A stretch of DNA of 64,000 nucleotides from a bacterium (GTDB lineage: Bacteria; Hydrothermota; Tepidihabitantia; Tepidihabitantales; Tepidihabitantaceae). The position numbers were made by a program, and so were the translations under genes. The DNA is taken from NCBI GenBank assembly GCA_035505375.1, contig DATJQV010000069.1:56619-120618 (forward strand). Reading direction: 5' to 3'. The notes beneath the pieces were generated by a model. The model saw only the letters and a list, made by a program, of their open reading frames with translations, ran no database searches and was not told where the DNA came from. Below, one piece after another: positions 1-8,055 of the stretch; positions within the stretch are counted from its first letter, which is position 1; every line of letters begins with the position of its first letter.

Positions 1-767
1 TTACCGCATTGGGGGCAGGGTTCTCCTGCGGTGTCAGCCGACATGATGCGCTCGTATCGGCCCGGGCGGCCGAACAGGTCGAGCTCGTCGGACCTACCGC
101 CTTTGGCGATGACCTCGCGCACGGTCTTGATGATGGCATCGTGCAGCGTGCGGCGCTGCGCCGGCGATAGCTCGGCAAGCGCATGACGCGGGTGCAGCCC
201 GGCCCGGAACATGATGTCCTGCGCCACCGAATTGCCCAGACCCGGTATCAACTGCTCCTGCGTGAGCAGCCCTTTCACGCTTCGCTTCTCGCCTTCAAGC
301 AGCTCGTCCACCAGCCCGGTGAAGTAGGCGAACGTGAATTCCTTGTCCGCCGGCGTGCGCCGCATCCCTTTGATGTACTTCCGCTCCCGCTCCTTGCCTT
401 GCTCGAACAGCTCCATCGCGCCCCACATCTGGGTCGTGACCGAAAGGGCCGACGCGTCCTCGAACTGAAGCAGCAGGTGGTACTTCCCCGGCAGGTCCGC
501 GCCGGGCTCGTGGTACAGCAGACGGCCGCCACACTCGCCGAGCACGAGAACATAGCCCGGTTCGAGCGGGACCATCATCCAGCGTCCCCGGGCGCTGGCG
601 GAGCCGACTCTCTTTCCCTTGGTCAGGCGCTCGAACTCGGCCGGTTTGCGGTTGTACCAGACGAACTTGTGCGGCGAGTTACCGAGCCGTCCTCGCTCGA
701 CGATCTTGCCGCGCAGGGTCTCGCTCATCTGCCGGGCAAGCGTCGCGCACTCGGGAAGCTCAAACAT
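1..767 (-). CDS. Fpg/Nei-family DNA glycosylase-like protein lacking the catalytic proline (3' end outside window)
   Basis: The protein starts at the ATG at 767 and runs off the left edge, so the last residues are missing. It has the layout of the formamidopyrimidine-DNA glycosylase family: an N-terminal MFELPE segment, a central region with the helix-two-turn-helix motif LIPGLGNSVAQDI around residues 173-185, and the first half of a zinc finger, GEPCPQCG, at the edge. In active Fpg and Nei the residue after Met is a proline that forms the Schiff base; here it is Phe, so base excision by the usual mechanism is doubtful. A subfamily starting M(I/L/F)ELPE is known to me and is probably what this is. 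The start overlaps the stop of the upstream DUF3795 gene by 8 nt, suggesting co-transcription. Confidence 0.8.
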   Translation of the reverse strand, partial: MFELPECATLARQMSETLRGKIVERGRLGNSPHKFVWYNRKPAEFERLTKGKRVGSASARGRWMMVPLEPGYVLVLGECGGRLLYHEPGADLPGKYHLLLQFEDASALSVTTQMWGAMELFEQGKERERKYIKGMRRTPADKEFTFAYFTGLVDELLEGEKRSVKGLLTQEQLIPGLGNSVAQDIMFRAGLHPRHALAELSPAQRRTLHDAIIKTVREVIAKGGRSDELDLFGRPGRYERIMSADTAGEPCPQCG

Positions 768-1200
768 CGCGCCTCTGCGTAAGCCATGCGGGCAGCCGTC
801 CGTTCTCGACCATAATGCGAATCAGGTTCTCCATGCCCGCGAACTGGCGCATGCAGAGTTCGTATTCCTCCTCAGTCAGGTCAGCGGTGCGCGGATAGCA
901 GTAGAGCAACAGGCCTTCTTTGTTGCCCATCAGTGGTCTCACGTTCTTGCACGGGAAATCAGCACACAGACCGCAACTCTCGACGCCATTTTCCTTCGCG
1001 CATGGCCGGGCCGTGCACGACTTGTCGGCCAGCCTGCCGTCGCTGCGGCACCCGTCGCAGCGGACGTTCTCGACAGTGTACATCTGATGGCCGAACAGCT
1101 TGCGCCAGCCGTCAACCAGCTTCTGCCGCACGGCCGGGTCATCCGACCGCGCCGCACACAGGTCGCAGTTGTACCCGCAGTAACCCGTCATCTTCTCCAC
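760..1200 (-). CDS. DUF3795 cysteine-rich protein
   Basis: The protein has the CGYNCDLC motif near its start followed by further cysteine pairs (CDGC, CGLC, PCKN), typical of the DUF3795 family of small, probably metal-binding proteins of unknown role. I chose the GTG at 1200 because AAGGAG lies six bases upstream; an ATG three codons later (1191) is the alternative. The open frame extends further upstream to 1398, but that part overlaps the next DUF3795 gene and is not conserved-looking. It lies 11 nt downstream of a second DUF3795 gene and overlaps the Fpg-like gene, so the three probably form one transcript. No enzymatic function can be assigned from sequence. Confidence 0.75.
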   Translation of the reverse strand: MEKMTGYCGYNCDLCAARSDDPAVRQKLVDGWRKLFGHQMYTVENVRCDGCRSDGRLADKSCTARPCAKENGVESCGLCADFPCKNVRPLMGNKEGLLLYCYPRTADLTEEEYELCMRQFAGMENLIRIMVENGRLPAWLTQRRDV

Positions 1201-1211
1201 CCATGTCTCCT

Positions 1212-1640
1212 TCACCTGGCTGACGAGCCCTGCTTCGCTCGCAGCTTCTCCAGCCGCTCCCGCTGGCCCTTGAACACCGACGACTTCCAGGCCGACTGCA
1301 GTTGTTCGCACGGATACTTCGGACAGCGCCCACAGTTTGCGACGCCCATCTCCATCGCGCAGCAACGCACGGGACACTGCAGGCACCCCTTCAGGCACCT
1401 CGCATCAATCGTCGCGCACCCGTCGCAGATGATGTCGCGACTCAGGTCTTCGTAGAGGTCCTCTACCTTCTGACCTTCGGCCAGCTTGGGCTGTCGCTGC
1501 TTGCGCGCCCGCTTCATACCGGACTTCAGCATCGCCTGGAAGAGGCCCTTCATGTGCAGCTTCTCGCCCAGCCGCGGAAACCTGTAACCCGGGCACTTCG
1601 CACAGTCAATGCCGCAGTAGGCAATCATCTGTCTAGCCAT
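1212..1640 (-). CDS. DUF3795 cysteine-rich protein (paralogue)
   Basis: This is a second DUF3795-type protein, with CGIDCAKCPGY near the N-terminus and the cluster CDGC, CLKGCLQCPVRCC and CGRCPKYPC in the second half. The cysteine spacing suggests an Fe-S or zinc site. The start is taken at the ATG at 1640 (MARQMIAYCG), since the family normally begins just before the first Cys pair; the frame stays open to 1673. It is adjacent to another DUF3795 gene with a different cysteine pattern, so this is an old tandem duplication or a functional pair rather than a recent copy. Function unknown. Confidence 0.72.
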   Translation of the reverse strand: MARQMIAYCGIDCAKCPGYRFPRLGEKLHMKGLFQAMLKSGMKRARKQRQPKLAEGQKVEDLYEDLSRDIICDGCATIDARCLKGCLQCPVRCCAMEMGVANCGRCPKYPCEQLQSAWKSSVFKGQRERLEKLRAKQGSSAR

Positions 1641-1900
1641 TGGATAGAATCGGCGGAAACCGCCGGAAGTCAAGGATTCACAGAACTGGACGAGTCAGAA
1701 TTCAGAATTGCGGACCGGACTGGGCAACCACGGATAAACGCAGATGGACACGGATACAGGACCCGGATAATCCAGAAATCAGAGATCAGAAAGCAGAATG
1801 CAGAATTGAGGATTCGGAAAGGACATCCGCAGATTACGCAGATGGCGCAGATTGGCCGGCCAGAACCCCTGGCCCCAGAACCCGGCTGCTGTGCGCCGGA
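1641..1900. repeat. spacer built of dispersed word-like repeats
   Basis: No gene is seen here. The spacer is a string of short quasi-periodic words: CAGAATTCAGAATTG-like at about 1695, a CACGGATAAACGCAGATGG-like block at 1729-1760, a run of cAGAAatcAGAgatcAGAAag words near 1770-1805, and a CGCAGATTACGCAGATGGCG block at about 1829-1855. Very similar words recur at 19470, 33316, 43761, 58466, 58553 and 59389. Confidence 0.7.
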
Positions 1901-3028
1901 TCAGCCGAGTCGCTTGCGGAAGCGGGAGATGGCGATACCGAGTATCACGCACCCGAGCACGAAGAGCGAGAGGGCATCACGCCAGAGACTCGCCATGCCC
2001 ACACCTTTGAGGAAGATACCCCGGATGATGGTCATGAAGTAGCGCAGGGGCAGGAAATACGTGACAAACTGCACGATCACCGGCATGTTGGCTATCGGGA
2101 AAGCAAAGCCGGAGAGTTGCATCATCGGCTGCATGATAAAGAACTGCGTGGTCATCGTCGCTTCCTGCTGGGTCTTGGCGAGGGTGGAGATGAGCAGCCC
2201 CAGTCCGAGCGTGGCAATCTCGAACACGAGGCAGAGGCCGAATAGAAGCGGGATGCTCCCTTTCAGCGGAACATGGAACCAGAGCGTGGCGACGACCAGG
2301 ACCAGCACGACGTCGACAAGGCTCAAGACCGCGAACGGCGCGAGTTTGCCGATGATGAGCTCGTAGGGCCGGATGGGTGTGACGATGAGTTGCTCCATGG
2401 TGCCGGCTTCCTTTTCACGCACGATGGCGAGGCCCGTGAACATCATCGTCATCATCAGGAGCACCATCGCCAGCACCGCGGGCACCATGTAGTTGCGGCT
2501 GCGCAGGGTCGGGTTGTACCAGACCCGGATCTGGGGATTGATGGACGGCAGTTTCAGGCTGGCGCCGCTTCGGCTGAAAGCCGCCAGCAGTACCTGCTGC
2601 GAGTATTGCCCGACAATGAGCGCCGCGTAGCCGAGGCCGATGCCGGCCGAGTTGCTTTCCGATCCGTCGGCAATCGCCTGAACCTGCACCGTGCGGTGCG
2701 CCAGGATGCCGCTCTGGAAGCCCGGCGGCAGGACCAGCGCGAGCGATGCCGAGCCCTTGTCCATGGGCCGGTCAATGTCATTGGGCGACTGAACGTAGCC
2801 GACCAGGCGGAACTGACCCGAGCTTGTGAACCGTTCGACAAACTGACGGCTGGCGACGGTTCGGTCCTGGTCGCAGACGAGCAGGGGGATGTTGTTGACG
2901 TCGAGGTTGGCGGCATAGCCCAGGATGACAAGCTGAATCACCGGCGAGAGGAAGGACATGATGAACATACGGCGGTCGCGCCGGATCTGGATGAACTCCT
3001 TGCGCATGATGTGGAGGATGGTCCTCAC
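1901..3028 (-). CDS. ABC-2 type efflux permease (YbhR-like)
   Basis: This 375-residue protein is an inner-membrane permease of the ABC-2 superfamily. It has an N-terminal amphipathic region and first membrane segment (about residues 20-40), a large extracytoplasmic domain (about 45-175) and five further hydrophobic segments to the C-terminus. The conserved phrase REKEAGTMEQLIVTPIRPYELIIGK lies near residues 204-228. It is the last gene of a minus-strand operon that also encodes a HlyD-like adaptor, two ATPases and a second permease, the arrangement of E. coli ybhGFSR. It probably forms a heterodimer with the permease just upstream. The substrate cannot be read from sequence; drugs or cationic compounds are typical for this family. 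Confidence 0.88.
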   Translation of the reverse strand: MRTILHIMRKEFIQIRRDRRMFIMSFLSPVIQLVILGYAANLDVNNIPLLVCDQDRTVASRQFVERFTSSGQFRLVGYVQSPNDIDRPMDKGSASLALVLPPGFQSGILAHRTVQVQAIADGSESNSAGIGLGYAALIVGQYSQQVLLAAFSRSGASLKLPSINPQIRVWYNPTLRSRNYMVPAVLAMVLLMMTMMFTGLAIVREKEAGTMEQLIVTPIRPYELIIGKLAPFAVLSLVDVVLVLVVATLWFHVPLKGSIPLLFGLCLVFEIATLGLGLLISTLAKTQQEATMTTQFFIMQPMMQLSGFAFPIANMPVIVQFVTYFLPLRYFMTIIRGIFLKGVGMASLWRDALSLFVLGCVILGIAISRFRKRLG

Positions 3029-3143
3029 GACAAACCTCCGGAGAATTTAGATTCCAGAATCCAGAGTCCAGAATTCAGAGCGTCCGAAATCCGGACTTCT
3101 GAGTTCTGGTTTCTGGTTTCTGAATTCTGATTTCGTTCGGTCC
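3029..3143. repeat. inter-permease spacer of CCAGAATTC / TTCTGGTTTCTG words
   Basis: The spacer between the two permease genes is made of CCAGAATCCAGAGTCCAG-like words (about 3052-3080) followed by the opposite-strand form TTCTGGTTTCTGGTTTCTG (about 3100-3120). The two halves can pair as an imperfect hairpin. The same words occur near 5360, 56515 and 58505. Confidence 0.6.
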
Positions 3144-4295
3144 TCACGACATCTGCCTTCTCAGTCGGGCCGTGCTCAGGCTGATTGTCGCCACCGCGAA
3201 CACGAGCAGAAATACCATCTGCGGCCAGAAGGTCGAGAGCCCGACGCCCTTGATGATGATCGCCCGCAGAATCGGAAGGAAGTACCGGGCCGGAATGATG
3301 TAGCTCACGACCTGGACCGGAATCGGCATGTTGCGCAGCGGGAAGATCCAGCCGGAAAGAAGGAACGAAGGCAGCATCGTCAGCAGCCCGGAGAACTGGT
3401 ACGCCATTCGCTGCGTGCCGGCGATGGTGGATATCAGGAGCCCCATGCCCAGCCCGCCCGCGAGGAAAAGCCCGGTCGCAAGGAAGAGCAGGAGCCAGCT
3501 TCCTTTCACCGCAACGCCGAAAAGAAGCCAGCCACAGAGCACGATGACGGTCGCGCCGATGAGGGAAAGGACGATGTAGGGCACGCTCTTGCCGAGGATT
3601 ACCTGCAACGGGTGCAGCGGCGAGACCACGAGTTGCTCCATGGTGCCCCGTTCCTTTTCCCGGACAACCGAAAGCGAAGTCGAGGTCACGGTCATGAGCA
3701 GAAGAATCTGGACGATGATACCGGGAATCAGAAAGCTGGCGCTGTTGAGTTCCGGGTTGTACCAGACCCGCGGCCGGTAGTCGATCGGCAGGGCCAGGTT
3801 GGTCCGGCCGATGCGCACCAGCGCCGCGGTCGTGAGTTGCTCGGAGTAGGCCTGCATGATTGCCCCGGAATAGCCGATTACGGTCGAGGCGGTGTTGGAG
3901 TTGGAACCGTCAACGGCTAACTGGACGGCCACGTTGCTGCCGCGCGCGAGGCTGTCCGCGAAGCCGGCCGGCACCACGAGCACGACCTGCGCCAGCCCGC
4001 CGTCGAGCACCTCGTCAACGCCCCGTTCGCTGGACAGGTATCGGCTGAGGTCGAAATACCCCGAGTGCAGGAAGCTCTGGGCGAAGTCGCGGCTCCGGCT
4101 GGTGTGGTCATTGTCGAGCACAGCCAGCGGGATGTGTTTGACGTCGAAGTTCAGAGCGTACCCGAAAAGCAGCATCATGAATATCGGGAAACCGAGCAGC
4201 ACCGCCAGCGTGCGCCGGTCGCGCAGCATCTGGCGCACTTCCTTGACTGCGACCGGGCGCACGCGGCGCACGCGATTGACAAGCCTACTGGGCAT
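3144..4295 (-). CDS. ABC-2 type efflux permease (YbhS-like)
   Basis: This 383-residue inner-membrane protein has the same layout as its neighbour: one N-terminal membrane segment (LLGFPIFMMLLFGYAL), a long extracytoplasmic domain and five C-terminal segments, with REKERGTMEQLVVSPLHP as the conserved cytoplasmic loop. I take the ATG at 4295 as the start because GGAG lies seven bases upstream; a TTG at 4313 is in frame. It is paralogous to the next permease and presumably pairs with it. The short spacer before it (4296-4415) consists of GGATGAAGG- and CTTCGGACTT-type repeat words rather than regulatory sequence that I can recognise. Confidence 0.87.
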   Translation of the reverse strand: MPSRLVNRVRRVRPVAVKEVRQMLRDRRTLAVLLGFPIFMMLLFGYALNFDVKHIPLAVLDNDHTSRSRDFAQSFLHSGYFDLSRYLSSERGVDEVLDGGLAQVVLVVPAGFADSLARGSNVAVQLAVDGSNSNTASTVIGYSGAIMQAYSEQLTTAALVRIGRTNLALPIDYRPRVWYNPELNSASFLIPGIIVQILLLMTVTSTSLSVVREKERGTMEQLVVSPLHPLQVILGKSVPYIVLSLIGATVIVLCGWLLFGVAVKGSWLLLFLATGLFLAGGLGMGLLISTIAGTQRMAYQFSGLLTMLPSFLLSGWIFPLRNMPIPVQVVSYIIPARYFLPILRAIIIKGVGLSTFWPQMVFLLVFAVATISLSTARLRRQMS

Positions 4296-4415
4296 ACTCA
4301 GTCTCCGGCGCAAGGATGAAGGATGGGGGATGAAGGCGGAAGGATGAAGCCCGATTTCCGACTTCGGACTTCGGACTTTCCTGATTCATCCTTTCCCGTT
4401 TCATCCCTTCCACTT

Positions 4416-5348
4416 TCACCCTTTCTGCGTTTGGTGCTCAACCAGGTCAATGAACACGTCCTGCAGGGACGGCACTATCCTGCCGACGCGCTCAACCGCG
4501 ATGCCACGGCCCGCGAGAGTAGTACGGATGCGTTCGGTGCCGCCCGCTTCGTCCTCGACCCGGACGTGCAGCGCGTCGCCGAATACCGCTGTCTCCAGCG
4601 CCCACGGCTGTTCCTGCAGCACGGCGAGCGCGTCGATGAGCCGGTCGCATCGCACCTCGAGAATCGGCGTCTTGAACGTGCGCGCCTTCAGCTCCTGGGG
4701 GCTGCCGCCGGCAATCAGCCGGCCGGCGTGAATCAGCATGACATGATTACAGTACTCGGCTTCGTCGAGGTAGTGCGTCGTGACGAAGACCGTCGTGCCG
4801 GCTTCGGCCAGCCGGTCAATCAACTCCCAGAACCGGCGCCGCGAGACCGGATCAACTCCGCTCGTCGGCTCGTCCAGAAAGATGATTTTCGGCTCGTGGA
4901 GAATCGCGCAGCCGAGCGCCAGGCGCTGACGCCAGCCGCCGGAAAGCTCGGATGTCAGGCTCTTCTCCCGACCGTGAAGCCCGGCCATGTCCAGCGCCCA
5001 CGCGGCCCGCTCCCGCAGCTTCGGGATGGGAATCCCATACACACCGCCGAAGAATGTCAGGTTCTCCATCACGGTCAGGTCCGGGTAGAGCGAGAACTTC
5101 TGCGACATGTAGCCGATGTTCCGCTTCACCTGTTCCGATTGACGGGCCACGTCGAAGCCGCCCACCGTGGCCCGGCCCGAGCTCGGGCTCAAGAGCCCGC
5201 ACAGCATTCGGATGATGGTCGTCTTGCCCGCGCCGTTTGCGCCGAGGAATCCGAGGATTTCCCCCCGTGCGACGTTGAACGTGACGTCGTCCACCGCGGT
5301 GAACCGGCCGAACCGCTTGGTCAGACCCAGGACCTCAATCGTGTTCAA
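4416..5348 (-). CDS. ABC transporter ATPase of efflux operon (YbhF second half-like)
   Basis: This is an ABC-type ATPase of about 310 residues. It carries Walker A GANGAGKTT, the signature LSGGWRQRL, Walker B IIFLDEPTSGVDP and the H-loop TTHYLDEAE, plus a C-terminal domain typical of ATPases that drive ABC-2 permeases. The frame is open to an ATG at 5513, but that extension is inside the upstream ATPase gene and repeat words, and the conserved region begins right after a TTG at 5348 (LNTIEVLGLTKRFG); the start is therefore uncertain. In E. coli YbhF two ATPase halves are fused; here they are separate genes. The last residues, just before the stop, run into the GGGATGAA-type repeats of the spacer. 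Confidence 0.88.
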   Translation of the reverse strand: MNTIEVLGLTKRFGRFTAVDDVTFNVARGEILGFLGANGAGKTTIIRMLCGLLSPSSGRATVGGFDVARQSEQVKRNIGYMSQKFSLYPDLTVMENLTFFGGVYGIPIPKLRERAAWALDMAGLHGREKSLTSELSGGWRQRLALGCAILHEPKIIFLDEPTSGVDPVSRRRFWELIDRLAEAGTTVFVTTHYLDEAEYCNHVMLIHAGRLIAGGSPQELKARTFKTPILEVRCDRLIDALAVLQEQPWALETAVFGDALHVRVEDEAGGTERIRTTLAGRGIAVERVGRIVPSLQDVFIDLVEHQTQKG

Positions 5349-5416
5349 TGCAGCGGACTGGCTTCCAGGATTCGAGGATTCCGGGGGGCGAGTGTCCGGA
5401 CTGGAATCTTTGATTC

Positions 5417-6334
5417 CTAGACCCCTTTCTCCAGGAGGGATATGAAGACGTTCTCCAGTGAAGGCGGGGTGACGCGCCAGCTCGTGACGTCGATGCCGGC
5501 TTCGACCAGGCACCCACGGATGCGGGCCGAATCAGGTTCAAGGTCCGGCACCACCACGTTCAGCCGGTCCCCGAACATCTGCACGTCGGCCCCGGGGACC
5601 CGGCGCACGATATCGCGAACCCGCCTTATCTCGGGTGCGACGATCTCAATCACTGCGCCCTTCATGAGGTTCTTGATGTTCTTCGGCGTGTCCGCAACGA
5701 GAAGCCTGCCCTGGTTTATCATCCCGACGCGGCTGCTGCGTTCAGCCTCATCGAGGTAGGGCGTAGTCAGGAGAATCGTGGTCCCCTGCTTCAGGAGGTC
5801 GGACAAGATGACCCAGAAGTCCCGGCGCGAAACCGGGTCAACGCCGGTAGTAGGTTCATCCAGGAGGATTATCTCCGGAGTGTGAACCAGCGTGCAGGCC
5901 AGGGCCAGCTTCTGTTTCATGCCGCCGGATAGTTGCTCGGCCAGGCGTTTACGGAACGGTGTCAGGCGGGTGAACTGGAGCAGCTCTTCGCGCCGGGCCT
6001 TGAAATTCGGAACGTCATGAATCTCGGCGAAGAACTGGATGTTCTCGTCCACTGACAGGTCGCCGTAGAGAGTGAACTGTTGAGAGAAGTACCCGACCTT
6101 CTGTTTGATGTAGCGCAGCCCGGACACAAGATCACGACCCAGGACGGTGGCCGAACCCCCGGTCGGTTTCACCAGTCCGCACAGCATCCGCAGGGCAGTG
6201 CTCTTACCCGCGCCGTCCGGCCCGACCAGGCTGAACATCTCCCCGCGCCGCACCTCCAGGTTCAGGTCGGCGACCGCCTCGATTGTCTCGAAGGACTTGG
6301 CCAGATGCCGGGTCTCGATTACGTTGTCAGGCAC
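5417..6334 (-). CDS. ABC transporter ATPase of efflux operon (YbhF first half-like)
   Basis: This 305-residue ABC ATPase has Walker A GPDGAGKST, signature LSGGMKQKL, Walker B IILLDEPTTGVDP and the switch region TTPYLDEAE, in which the usual H-loop histidine (TTHYLDEAE in the paralogue) is replaced by proline. An Asp in the Walker A loop and the lost H-loop His are also features I associate with the first half of YbhF-type proteins, so this half may hydrolyse ATP poorly and work as the degenerate partner of the downstream ATPase. It lies 63 nt after the HlyD-like gene; that gap again consists of GGGATGAA-type repeats. Confidence 0.88.
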   Translation of the reverse strand: MPDNVIETRHLAKSFETIEAVADLNLEVRRGEMFSLVGPDGAGKSTALRMLCGLVKPTGGSATVLGRDLVSGLRYIKQKVGYFSQQFTLYGDLSVDENIQFFAEIHDVPNFKARREELLQFTRLTPFRKRLAEQLSGGMKQKLALACTLVHTPEIILLDEPTTGVDPVSRRDFWVILSDLLKQGTTILLTTPYLDEAERSSRVGMINQGRLLVADTPKNIKNLMKGAVIEIVAPEIRRVRDIVRRVPGADVQMFGDRLNVVVPDLEPDSARIRGCLVEAGIDVTSWRVTPPSLENVFISLLEKGV

Positions 6335-6397
6335 AAAAGGGAAAGGGATGAAATCGGAAAGGCTGAATCAGGAAGGTCGGGGCGGGACGTTCATCAT

Positions 6398-7195
6398 TCA
6401 TCCCTTCGCCTTCATCCCTTCTGCGGGTGCGACTTTGATGGTGGCGTCGGCCGGCAGCCCGGGCTTGAGCGTGCCGTCCGGATTTGGAATCTCGATTCTC
6501 ACCCCGAACACCAGTTTCACCCGATCCTCGCGGGTCTGGATGTTCTTGGGCGTGAACTCGGCAGTGGGAGAGATGAACGTCACTCTGCCCGGGAAGACCT
6601 GCTTTGAGGCGGCATCAATCCTGACTTCCGCCGCCGCCCCGAGCTTCACCTTCGGCAGTTCCGTCTCACTCACGTAGATTGTGAGCTTCACCGTATCCAG
6701 CTTGCTCACCGAGACGATAACCGCGCCCGGAGTCGCCAGATCCCCGACCTCGACGGCTTTGCTGGTCACGGTACCGCTCAGCGGCGATATGACGTATGTG
6801 TTGTCGAGGGTTTTCTGAGCGAGGACAAGGGCTGCCTGGGCCTGAGCAACTCGGGTATCGGCATTGTCCTTCTCCTGCTTTGTCGCGCTACCGGACGCGA
6901 ACAGCGCGTCCACCCGACGGGCATCGGCCTGCGCCAGATCAAGATTTGCCTTCGCCTGACTTACCGACGCGGAGGGCGCGATACGGTCAATCAGGGCGAG
7001 TGTTTCGCCCGGCTGCACATCGCTACCCTCATCCACCCGCAACTCGCGCACCTGTCCGGTCACTTGTGCGGCCACATTCACCTCGGTCGCCTCAATCGTC
7101 CCGGAAGCGCGGACGCTGGCCGTCTCGCCTGACCTTGAACAAGCAGTCAAAGTCAGCACCATCCCGACGCAAACTGCAATCGACGTAATTCTCAT
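6398..7195 (-). CDS. HlyD-family efflux adaptor lipoprotein (YbhG-like)
   Basis: This 265-residue protein begins with a lipoprotein signal, MRITSIAVCVGMVLTLTACS, with Cys as the likely lipidated residue. Then come a biotinyl-lipoyl-like half-motif (GQVRELRVDEGSDVQPGETLALID), an alpha-helical hairpin of about 60 residues and the second lipoyl half (VISPLSGTVTSKAVEVGDL), followed by a beta-barrel region. It would link the ABC-2 pump to the outer membrane. The ATG at 7195 is preceded by AGAAGG seven bases upstream. It is the first gene of the efflux operon and follows a strong promoter with a palindrome. Its last residues (EGMKAKG) are encoded by a GAAGGGATGAAGGCGAAGG repeat that continues into the spacer. 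Confidence 0.88.
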   Translation of the reverse strand: MRITSIAVCVGMVLTLTACSRSGETASVRASGTIEATEVNVAAQVTGQVRELRVDEGSDVQPGETLALIDRIAPSASVSQAKANLDLAQADARRVDALFASGSATKQEKDNADTRVAQAQAALVLAQKTLDNTYVISPLSGTVTSKAVEVGDLATPGAVIVSVSKLDTVKLTIYVSETELPKVKLGAAAEVRIDAASKQVFPGRVTFISPTAEFTPKNIQTREDRVKLVFGVRIEIPNPDGTLKPGLPADATIKVAPAEGMKAKG

Positions 7196-7401
7196 AGTCT
7201 GCCTTCTTTCGACTACCGCATTCTGACCAATGATTCGCATGCCGGCCTGTGTTGCTTGTTCGGCTCCGGTCCCGGATCTCCTGCTCTTGGACCAAACGGC
7301 GGTCAGGAGCCTACCGCCGGTCGCGTCGCCCGCCCGACTCCCGGAGGAACTGGCCGCTTCTAGTCCGACCCGGTTGAAGTCCGACGTTGACGGTCAAGGA
7401 A

Positions 7402-7444
7402 ACTGACCGGTCAGTCAGTATAGGAACTCCAGCCTGAAGGTCAA
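7402..7444 (-). promoter_or_regulatory. Promoter of the efflux operon with overlapping palindromic operator
   Basis: On the minus strand TTGACC (7444-7439) is followed by a 16-bp spacer and TATACT (7422-7417), close to a consensus housekeeping promoter. Directly after the -10 lies the perfect 14-bp palindrome ACTGACCGGTCAGT (7415-7402), covering the expected transcription start. A repressor bound there would block transcription of the HlyD-ATPase-permease operon, the usual plan for TetR-family control of efflux pumps. No regulator gene is present nearby. The rest of the gap (7196-7401 and 7445-7540) shows no gene that I can support. Confidence 0.75.
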
Positions 7445-7540
7445 GGACGAGCGCCGCCGCGTGCGCAGCGGGAACCCCGGCCTCCCGACCGGCTCAACCG
7501 GTCAGCGTCTTGATGACGGGACGGTGTCGCTCGACTGGGG

Positions 7541-8032
7541 CTATAGACGACGGCTGTCATATGCCCAGTTGAGCAATGCCTGTCGCTGTCGAGGCCTGCA
7601 GGTCAGGTCGGCCCTAGGACAGTGCTTCGTGAGCTGGGCGATGTGCCGCGTCATCGCCTTCCAGCGTCCGATTTGCCGATCGTCGTCAGGTCCGCGACGG
7701 CCCATGTAATAGCGGCAGTACCACTGGAACCAACCGCGCGGGTCATCCGGGTGAATCCAGCCTTTCTTCCGCCAAACTGAGAGCGGCTGCGAGGCATTGA
7801 CGTTGAAGAAGTTCAGCTCCGGCTTGTGTTGCTCGGAGCAGAGTCGGGCTCGCGCAAACCAGCTCTTCGGGAACTCGGCCCGGCAGTCGGTCATGTACTT
7901 GCCGCCGAACACACCCAGTTCGAGCATCCTCCTCGGGGTCAGCTCGGGCTTGAACTCGGGGTGGAAGTTCCTGCCGGCCGGCTCGGTGAGATGGTATACA
8001 TACCCCTTTTGCATCAGGTCATTGACGACCAC
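7541..8032 (-). CDS. conserved hypothetical protein, R/W-rich
   Basis: The convincing part of this frame starts after the upstream gene ends at 8056. A GTG at 8032 gives 163 residues; an ATG at 8014 is the alternative and neither has a clear ribosome site. The sequence contains phrases that look conserved, such as MLELGVFGGKYMTDC, FPKSWF, WRKKGWIHPDDPRGWFQWYCRYYMGRR and RQIGRW, with many Trp, Arg and aromatic residues and no membrane segment. I recall similar phrases in uncharacterised bacterial and plant proteins but cannot assign a function. It follows the small membrane protein gene by 23 nt and is probably co-transcribed with it. Confidence 0.6.
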   Translation of the reverse strand: MVVNDLMQKGYVYHLTEPAGRNFHPEFKPELTPRRMLELGVFGGKYMTDCRAEFPKSWFARARLCSEQHKPELNFFNVNASQPLSVWRKKGWIHPDDPRGWFQWYCRYYMGRRGPDDDRQIGRWKAMTRHIAQLTKHCPRADLTCRPRQRQALLNWAYDSRRL

Positions 8033-8055
8033 TCGCCGGCCGGCCCCCGCGCGGC

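Noticed and set aside
2273..3130. 285-codon plus-strand open frame antisense to the ABC permease
   Set aside because: High GC favours long antisense frames; the minus strand encodes a clear ABC-2 permease with conserved motifs, and this frame has no recognisable domain.
4323..5420. 365-codon plus-strand open frame over the ATPase gene
   Set aside because: It mirrors an ABC ATPase with intact Walker and signature motifs on the minus strand.
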